Below are positions 6,973 to 11,526 of a stretch of 11,526 nucleotides of DNA, one piece after another. The position numbers and the translations under genes were made by a program. The notes beneath the pieces were generated by a model. It had not been told where the DNA came from. It did not search any database and saw only the letters and a program-made list of their open reading frames with translations. Origin of the DNA: Candidatus Fermentibacteraceae bacterium (lineage in GTDB: Bacteria > Fermentibacterota > Fermentibacteria > Fermentibacterales > JCC-6); assembly GCA_021162285.1 (NCBI GenBank), contig JAGGYZ010000024.1, positions 1 through 11,526 of the forward strand, in the 5' to 3' direction. Within the stretch, counting starts at the first letter, position 1. Every line of letters begins with the position of its first letter.

Positions 6973-6992
6973 ACTGACAACTGCCTGTCAGT
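6973..6992. repeat. 7-bp inverted repeat over the lipoprotein stop codon
   Basis: ACTGACA (6973-6979) and TGTCAGT (6986-6992) pair perfectly across a 6-base loop. The stop codon of the lipoprotein (6990-6988) lies in one arm. No T-run follows on the minus strand, so a strong intrinsic terminator is unlikely. It may attenuate read-through or serve as an operator for the HEPN/MNT pair, whose start is 31 bases downstream. Confidence 0.4.
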
Positions 6993-7344
6993 AGTCGTCC
7001 ATATCTTCAACACTGATGATGGAATAGTCTATCACGTAAACTTTCTGAAGATCCATGCGGACACAGTACCCCTCTTCAGTAAGCCGGCCTCTTACCGCAG
7101 TAAGCTGACCGTACTCGGGCACCATGTCGTATGCCTTCTCTCCCACCAGAGCAAAGACCTCTCCGGACGCCTCATCTGTGATAATAACGCTTTCAGACCT
7201 TGTACCAGCAGCAAGAACTTCCACTATTCCAGTGATACTTACAATATCGGTCTCCTGCTGCAGATGCTGTGTGTCAGCTGTACCGCAACCGGCAAAAGCA
7301 ACCAGCAGGAACAGGCCTGACACCTGCGTAATAAATGACCTCAT
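6988..7344 (-). CDS. small lipoprotein, possible OB-fold
   Basis: This 118-residue protein has a clear export signal: MRSF, a hydrophobic core (about 7-18), and a lipobox-like FAGC with Cys20 as the lipidation site. The position -3 Phe is slightly unusual. The mature part has an all-beta look with alternating hydrophobic residues, from VSITGIVEVL through VIITDEASGEVFALVG and LTAVRGRLT to VRMDLQKVYVIDY. This layout resembles OB-fold lipoproteins with a VTGxVE...VRGxV pattern, but I do not recognise a named family. The ATG (7344) lies one base after the stop of the inactive M16 gene, with GGAGG in that gene's last codons, so co-translation is expected. It may anchor or assist the M16 complex in the envelope; that is inferred from position only. 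A longer frame reaching back to 7572 overlaps the peptidase gene and is rejected. Confidence 0.82.
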   Translation of the reverse strand: MRSFITQVSGLFLLVAFAGCGTADTQHLQQETDIVSITGIVEVLAAGTRSESVIITDEASGEVFALVGEKAYDMVPEYGQLTAVRGRLTEEGYCVRMDLQKVYVIDYSIISVEDMDDY

Positions 7345-7345
7345 C

Positions 7346-8647
7346 TTACTCTCCCTCCAGTGCCCATGGCTCAAATTCAGAAAAATCGACAATGCTACTG
7401 TCTGCAATGATACCCCAGCCGGCATCCTGTGCCCAGTCCGACAGAGCCCTGCTGATTTCGTCAACGGTGAGGTCTTCAAAGGAATCCTGCAGCATATAGG
7501 AAGTACGCCAGTCTCCAGCAGATATATACCCGTTGCCCAGCATCCAGCACTGGGAATCCATTGACTGAGCACTTATGCCCTGAACTGTCCGGCTGTTGTT
7601 GGCAACACCTGTTACAAGCGACTGGTCCACGTTACCGTCTGCAACATCTCTGAATACACCAGCCATGAGTTCCGCCGACTTCACCGGCTGTGTTGTACTG
7701 ATGTACATGAACCCCCAGTTCTGCCTGTAGCTGTTTGTGCTTCCTCCGCTTACAGCGTATGTAAGCGCATTGTCCGTGCGGAGCACCTGCCACAGCAGCT
7801 CATCAACAACACCCATGGCGGTTGTGTATGCAGGAAGATCTTCGTCTCCCGCAGGAGGAGCCTTGAACTTAACCACACAGTAAGCAGACAGGGTTTCATC
7901 ATTCTCACACACCAGGGTATCTCCATCAATGAAGAACTCCGGTACCGGTGGGAGAACATCTCCGCCTTCAGGAATTCTGCCAAAGGTGGTTTCCAGTATT
8001 GCGGCAAGCTCCCCTGGAGGTGTAGGCCCGGCGTGTGTTATAACGATGTTTCCGCTCTTTACCCTGTCTGAAAGCCACTGCCGCGCGTCTTCACCGGTAA
8101 ACGATTCTATTGTGGATGGAATTCCATCAGGGCGAAGCATGAAGGGATGACCGGCACCCATAAATCCCCTGTTGGCAACAAACCAGATCCGGTTGTCCGG
8201 GTCTTCAAGCTCTGCCTGAAGGGAAACAAGCTGTGAATTACGGACCCTCTCTACAACTTCAGAATCAAGCTGGGGCTCCAGCAGGCAGTCGGCAAACCCG
8301 TCCAGCAATACAGGAAGGTCTTCGGAAAGACACTTCAGATGGTATCTGGAGTAGCCGTAGTTGTACGAAGCATTCCAGCTGGCACGGGTGTAGTCCATGA
8401 TCTCCCGCCATCTTTCATCGGGATAGGTGTCGCTGCCTGTCATAGCCGCTTCCAGAGCAAAGGCCTCAATTCCCTGATTTGATTCATCAAGCACACGGGA
8501 GCCGCCTACAAGGAAAAAACTAACACCTTCAACTTCTCCGCCTGTAACGGTCCTGGAGATAACATGAATGCCGTTGCTGAGATCGAATTCGGTAACATTC
8601 TCCGGCACAGCGGCCAGAATGCTCAGTGCTAAAATAATGGAGATCAT
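7346..8647 (-). CDS. M16-family peptidase homologue, catalytically inactive subunit
   Basis: This 433-residue protein has the length and domain pattern of a two-domain M16B subunit. It starts with a short uncharged signal-like segment, MISIILALSILAAVPEN, followed by the family-typical F-x-LSNGIHVI strand and FFLVGGSRVLDE. At the place of the zinc motif HxxEH it reads A62-F-A-L-E66, so both histidines and the catalytic glutamate are gone. The C-terminal domain keeps LRTDNALTYAV with R290 and Y297, the Arg/Tyr pair that inactive M16 partners use to bind substrate. This is the pattern of the non-catalytic half of heterodimeric M16 enzymes (such as mitochondrial processing peptidase alpha and bacterial two-gene M16 pairs). 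The ATG at 8647 overlaps the upstream TGA as ATGA, with GGAG upstream. A longer start at 8707 would run into the upstream gene. Confidence 0.9.
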   Translation of the reverse strand: MISIILALSILAAVPENVTEFDLSNGIHVISRTVTGGEVEGVSFFLVGGSRVLDESNQGIEAFALEAAMTGSDTYPDERWREIMDYTRASWNASYNYGYSRYHLKCLSEDLPVLLDGFADCLLEPQLDSEVVERVRNSQLVSLQAELEDPDNRIWFVANRGFMGAGHPFMLRPDGIPSTIESFTGEDARQWLSDRVKSGNIVITHAGPTPPGELAAILETTFGRIPEGGDVLPPVPEFFIDGDTLVCENDETLSAYCVVKFKAPPAGDEDLPAYTTAMGVVDELLWQVLRTDNALTYAVSGGSTNSYRQNWGFMYISTTQPVKSAELMAGVFRDVADGNVDQSLVTGVANNSRTVQGISAQSMDSQCWMLGNGYISAGDWRTSYMLQDSFEDLTVDEISRALSDWAQDAGWGIIADSSIVDFSEFEPWALEGE

Positions 8648-9936
8648 TCCACCCACTCTCCTTCCGGAGTAAGAACAAACACAGCCGAAGGCCTGTCTTT
8701 TACCCATCTGTTCAAAAAGGCTTCCACATCGTCAACAGTCACGGCGGCAAGGCTGTCGGGGTAGCTGTTGTAGTAGTCAAGACCACCGCCCTCAACCCAC
8801 CAGAACGGCAGCGTTCCCGTTGCCATATCTCTGCTTGATTCTTCGTTGAAAAGCCGTTCCCTTCTCAGCTGTTCCACTGCCTGTGCAATTCCTTCTTCGG
8901 TGAAGTAACCCTCACGGAACATGCTCTGAATCTCCTGCCGCATCATTTCAAGACCCTCGTCAGCAAGCTCCGGATCAATTGTTCCACCGAATGTGATGGT
9001 GGGTTCAAACCTCTGGGAATAGTAGCTTGCGTACACATTTAGAAATGGTCCGTTGGTAACGAGATCGTTGAAGTATTCACCACTCATCCTGCTTGTGAAC
9101 TGCCCCCATGCGTCTGCAGCATAGGTCCAGTTCTGCTGGCCAGCCATGGATGGACCGACAAACACAATACTCACCGAGCCCATACCTTCAGGGCCTCCTG
9201 CATAAACTGTTGTGTCTTTTGGAATTGAAATATTCAGCCCCAGATCGAAGTAGTCGCTGTTGCCGCCGTACTCCCAGTTCCCGAACATCTCCTCAACCAC
9301 CGGCATTACAGTTTCCATGTCCACGTCACCGGTAATGATCAGTGCCGCGTTATCAGGTGTGTAGTATTTGTGCTGGAACATGTGCATAACCTCAGGGCTG
9401 GCAGACTGAATTACATCAGGATCACCAATGGAGCTGCTTCGCCATGGTTCAATGGAAAGAACCTGTTCACGCATCCTCCACAAGTTCCAGTACGGGCCGC
9501 TGGTGTTTCTCTGGTACTCGTTCATTATCACAGACCGCTCGTTTACCATCTCCTGCTGATCAAACAAAGGGCCTGTGATGGCGTCGTACATAAACTCAAG
9601 CCCCTCATCGAACAGATCAGAAGAAACTGTAAGGAAGTAGCGCACCACCTCGTTGCCTGTGGTACCGTTGCGGATGATTCCAAGCTCTCTCATTCTGTTG
9701 TTGTATGCGGTCTGGTCAGGCAGAGCAGCGTTGCCCTTGAAGAACATGTGCTCGTAGAAATGCGCCAGACCGTTTGTTTCGGCGGTTTCACAACTTCCAC
9801 CTGTGTTAACTACGATACACACAGTAACAATTGGTGAAGAGTGGTCCTCGCCTACGATAACATCGAGCCCGCTGGACAGCTCGCTTTCAACAATGGGAAA
9901 ATTCATGGAAAGCATCAGAATCAGTGAGTACAGCAC
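8644..9936 (-). CDS. M16-family zinc metallopeptidase, catalytic subunit
   Basis: This 430-residue M16 (pitrilysin/MPP-type) peptidase should cut peptides or small proteins in the envelope. The inverted zinc motif is H59-F-Y-E62-H63. The third zinc ligand fits E140, 77 residues after H63, in ERSVIMNEY (133-141), and E133 matches the assisting glutamate. The rest follows family order: FQHKYYTPDNAALIITGDV at the end of the first barrel, then a second barrel without a zinc site. The Arg/Tyr pair of the partner is not kept at the corresponding place. I chose GTG at 9936 because AAGGA lies six bases upstream and a hydrophobic stretch (LYSLILML) follows at once. TTG at 9960 would add SLQKGIA and a positively charged signal n-region but has no ribosome site. 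The frame continues to 10344 but overlaps the divergent gene and is not coding there. First gene of a three-gene operon. Confidence 0.91.
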   Translation of the reverse strand: MLYSLILMLSMNFPIVESELSSGLDVIVGEDHSSPIVTVCIVVNTGGSCETAETNGLAHFYEHMFFKGNAALPDQTAYNNRMRELGIIRNGTTGNEVVRYFLTVSSDLFDEGLEFMYDAITGPLFDQQEMVNERSVIMNEYQRNTSGPYWNLWRMREQVLSIEPWRSSSIGDPDVIQSASPEVMHMFQHKYYTPDNAALIITGDVDMETVMPVVEEMFGNWEYGGNSDYFDLGLNISIPKDTTVYAGGPEGMGSVSIVFVGPSMAGQQNWTYAADAWGQFTSRMSGEYFNDLVTNGPFLNVYASYYSQRFEPTITFGGTIDPELADEGLEMMRQEIQSMFREGYFTEEGIAQAVEQLRRERLFNEESSRDMATGTLPFWWVEGGGLDYYNSYPDSLAAVTVDDVEAFLNRWVKDRPSAVFVLTPEGEWVE

Positions 9937-9960
9937 CGCTATTCCTTTCTGCAGAGACAA

Positions 9961-9989
9961 CTGACATTCGAACAGGTATTGATTATAAG
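9961..9989 (+). promoter_or_regulatory. promoter of the amidohydrolase-priA operon
   Basis: CTGACA (9961-9966, 5 of 6) and TATAAG (9984-9989, 5 of 6) are exactly 17 bp apart. Initiation near 9996 gives a leader of about 38 nt with GGGAG shortly before the TTG at 10034. This position supports the short form of the amidohydrolase. The -10 box overlaps that of the opposing promoter. Confidence 0.55.
9982..9987 (-). promoter_or_regulatory. -10 box of the M16 operon promoter
   Basis: The minus strand carries a perfect TATAAT at 9987-9982. The -35 region at 17 bp is a T-run (TTTTTT) with only a poor match. Initiation near 9975 would leave about 39 nt before the GTG at 9936. It shares four base pairs with the -10 box of the plus-strand promoter. 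Confidence 0.45.
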
Positions 9990-10033
9990 AGCCACTGCAA
10001 GTACAAAAAAGCAATGCAATACAGGGAGACAGA

Positions 10034-11170
10034 TTGAAACAGGTTAAGCCAACCGTACACAGCCACTTACACCTCTGCCAGACTCTGTTCAGGGGCATGG
10101 CTGAAAACAGAACACTTATTCCCTGGCTGGAAGACCGGATCTGGCCTCTGGAAGCAGCACACACACCGGAAACCCTTGCGGTTTCCGTTATTCTATCTCT
10201 CCGTGAAATTATCTCAACAGGGTCAACCGGGCTTCTGGATATGGGCAGCGTGAAGCACTCCACAACAACGGTAGATATTCTAAAGGAAAGCAGAATCAGA
10301 GCAGTGGCCTGCAACGCCCTTATGGACAGGGGACCGGAGTTCATAATAAAACCTCTGAACTGGCTTGTAGAAGAATCAGAAAAAACACAGAAAAGCTGCG
10401 GAGGTCTTGTTCAGTACGGTCTTGCCCCGAGGTTCATTCTGTCGTGCTCACCTGAACTGTGGCAGTGGCTTGAAACAAAAGATGAGAACACTGTCAGAAC
10501 AACCCATGCCGCCGAGGCACCGGGAGAAATGGCAGACAGCTGGATAGCCAAACACGGCGGTAACATTCACCTCCTGAACAGTCTTAACTTTCTTTCCCCC
10601 CGAACCCTTCTCGCCCACTGCGTTCACCTTCAGCCCGGTGAAATGGAAGTTCTCAAACAGACGAAAACCGCAGTAGCCCACTGTCCCTGGACAAACCTGT
10701 ACCTTGGCAGCGGCATAGCCGACGTTCCGGAACTGCTTAAAAACAACATCACCGTACTTCTTGGCAGCGACGGAGCCCCCTGCAACAACCGCCTCGACCT
10801 GTCCGGCGAAACCCGCCTTGCAGCAGGTCTTGCTTCCGTAAAGTCAACACCGGGAACTATAGACAGCAGCAGATGGACAGCGATGAGCGGTACCGACGCG
10901 GCAGACTTCTTCAACTTCAGCAACTTCCGGAATGATGAAGTTTACATCGACCTTACGGAAACCGAGCAGGAAGAGCTGGAACTGGCGCAGGATAAACAGC
11001 GTTACCTCAATGAAATTCCAAGAGCCGGCCGTGTTGCAAAACTGGTGTGCAACGGCACAACACTGTACGATCACGGCGAATTCCCCACACTGCCAAAGCT
11101 TCCCATGAGCATAAAACAGGCGCGAGAGGTTGTTTGGAACAGAGCTCTTTCCCTCGGCATGAAACCGTGA
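10034..11170 (+). CDS. amidohydrolase, SAH/MTA/5'-deoxyadenosine deaminase-like, lacking N-terminal domain
   Basis: This 378-residue metal-dependent hydrolase of the ATZ/TRZ amidohydrolase group probably deaminates a purine nucleoside or related ring. Metal and catalytic residues are all present: H11-x-H13 in HLHLCQTLFRG, H158 with E161 in THAAE, H195 in LLAHCVHL, and D246 in LLGSDGAPCNN. HCPWTN and LGSGIADVPELL are also typical. Family members usually run to about 430-450 residues, with some 60 residues of beta structure before the HxH strand. Here HxH falls at residue 11 and an in-frame TAA at 9986-9988 rules out a longer start. The usual GxxxxGKxADLVV segment near the end is also missing, though KLVCNGTTLYDHGEF resembles the final strands. 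Start TTG follows AGGGAG by five bases. priA follows 13 bases downstream. The precise substrate is unknown. Confidence 0.85.
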   Translation: MKQVKPTVHSHLHLCQTLFRGMAENRTLIPWLEDRIWPLEAAHTPETLAVSVILSLREIISTGSTGLLDMGSVKHSTTTVDILKESRIRAVACNALMDRGPEFIIKPLNWLVEESEKTQKSCGGLVQYGLAPRFILSCSPELWQWLETKDENTVRTTHAAEAPGEMADSWIAKHGGNIHLLNSLNFLSPRTLLAHCVHLQPGEMEVLKQTKTAVAHCPWTNLYLGSGIADVPELLKNNITVLLGSDGAPCNNRLDLSGETRLAAGLASVKSTPGTIDSSRWTAMSGTDAADFFNFSNFRNDEVYIDLTETEQEELELAQDKQRYLNEIPRAGRVAKLVCNGTTLYDHGEFPTLPKLPMSIKQAREVVWNRALSLGMKP

Positions 11171-11183
11171 AAAAGGCAAAGCA

Positions 11184-11526
11184 GTGACAGCAATTCGTGT
11201 AGCAATTCCAAGACCAATACCTGTAACCTACACCTACCTTCTGCCGGAAAGAATGGATGGGGGCACACTTCAGGGCTGCCGTGTTGTTGTTCCTCTGGGG
11301 TCTTCAAAAATTGCCGGCGTTGTCTGGTCTGTTGAACACACAGTACCGGAAGAGCTGAACAAAAAGCTGAAAAAGGTGATACAGAGGCTGGACCCTGCAC
11401 CACTTGTATCAAAAGGGCTTCTTAAGCTGCTCAAGTGGGCGGCCGACTACTACATGGCTCCGCCTGGAATGGTTGCTGCAGCAGCCTTCCCCCCGGGAAT
11501 GCAGGGCAACGCTGTAAAAAAGATCA
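11184..11526 (+). CDS. priA: primosomal protein N' (PriA), N-terminal part
   Basis: The window contains 114 codons of the start of PriA, the helicase that reloads the replisome at stalled forks; the rest lies beyond the edge. The frame shows the features of the PriA DNA 3'-end-binding domain: an early YTYLLPE, then GCRVVVPLG and KIAGVVW, a spacer leading to IQRLDPAPLVSKGLLKLL, and KWAADYYMAPPGM followed by a FPPG turn. The helicase motifs are not reached. I chose GTG at 11184, the first start after an in-frame TGA at 11160; its ribosome site (AAGG) is weak. The 13-base gap suggests cotranscription with the amidohydrolase. Confidence 0.9.
   Translation, partial: MTAIRVAIPRPIPVTYTYLLPERMDGGTLQGCRVVVPLGSSKIAGVVWSVEHTVPEELNKKLKKVIQRLDPAPLVSKGLLKLLKWAADYYMAPPGMVAAAAFPPGMQGNAVKKI

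Noticed and set aside
6541..7320. A 259-codon open frame on the plus strand
   Set aside because: It lies antisense to the HEPN gene and the lipoprotein, both of which have clear motifs and ribosome sites. The peptide has no recognisable domain.
8648..8707. Longer start for the inactive M16 gene
   Set aside because: It would add a Cys- and Arg-rich segment within the upstream peptidase gene. The ATGA overlap at 8647 with a hydrophobic leader fits better.
9937..10344. N-terminal extension of the catalytic M16 gene to 10344
   Set aside because: It would overlap the start of the divergent amidohydrolase, lacks M16 similarity, and crosses the promoter region. The GTG at 9936 has a ribosome site and signal-like sequence.
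1..11526. CRISPR array, tRNA or rRNA genes, phage genes
   Set aside because: I saw no regularly spaced direct repeats, no cloverleaf-like sequence and no structural phage proteins.

Overview
The window reads like a chromosomal segment of a Gram-negative-type bacterium of roughly 50% GC. The evidence is a lipoprotein signal, two exported M16 peptidase subunits and frequent TTG/GTG starts. The exact phylum cannot be read from the sequence. My impression is an uncultivated lineage with bacterial housekeeping content, since the window ends in the N-terminus of PriA, but this is inference only.

Layout. Positions 1-636 hold no convincing gene. This stretch is relatively AT-rich and contains several short hairpins. 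At 637-780 (minus strand) lies the C-terminal remnant of an IS21-family istB helper ATPase, abutting the end of the next operon. Positions 801-4684 (minus) hold two overlapping ABC half-transporter genes. Their complementary motif defects mark them as a heterodimeric exporter of the BmrC/BmrD (also TM287/288, LmrC/D) type. One subunit has a roughly 105-residue external insert between TM1 and TM2. Positions 4685-5043 form a divergent promoter region with one good promoter toward the transporter, one weak promoter toward the other side, and a 10-bp palindrome. Positions 5044-6180 (plus) encode a membrane-bound diguanylate cyclase with the motif GGEEV and an intact I-site. Positions 6231-6942 (minus) are a two-gene HEPN/MNT toxin-antitoxin module with complete RX4HXY and GSX10DXD motifs.

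Positions 6988-9936 (minus) are a tightly packed three-gene operon. It encodes an M16 zinc peptidase with an intact HxxEH site, an M16 homologue whose HxxEH has been entirely replaced, and a small lipoprotein. The natural reading is an active/inactive M16 heterodimer working in the cell envelope, with the lipoprotein as a possible accessory. Positions 9937-10033 hold two opposed promoters whose -10 boxes overlap. Positions 10034-11170 (plus) encode an amidohydrolase of the SAH/MTA/5'-deoxyadenosine deaminase type. All its metal ligands are present, but it lacks the usual N-terminal beta domain. Positions 11184-11526 (plus) are the start of priA, cut by the window edge.

None of the modules is obviously a new system. 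The most interesting points are the paired catalytic/non-catalytic subunits seen twice (ABC and M16), the minimal amidohydrolase driven from a shared -10 region, and the M16-lipoprotein operon followed directly by a HepT/MntA-type module.
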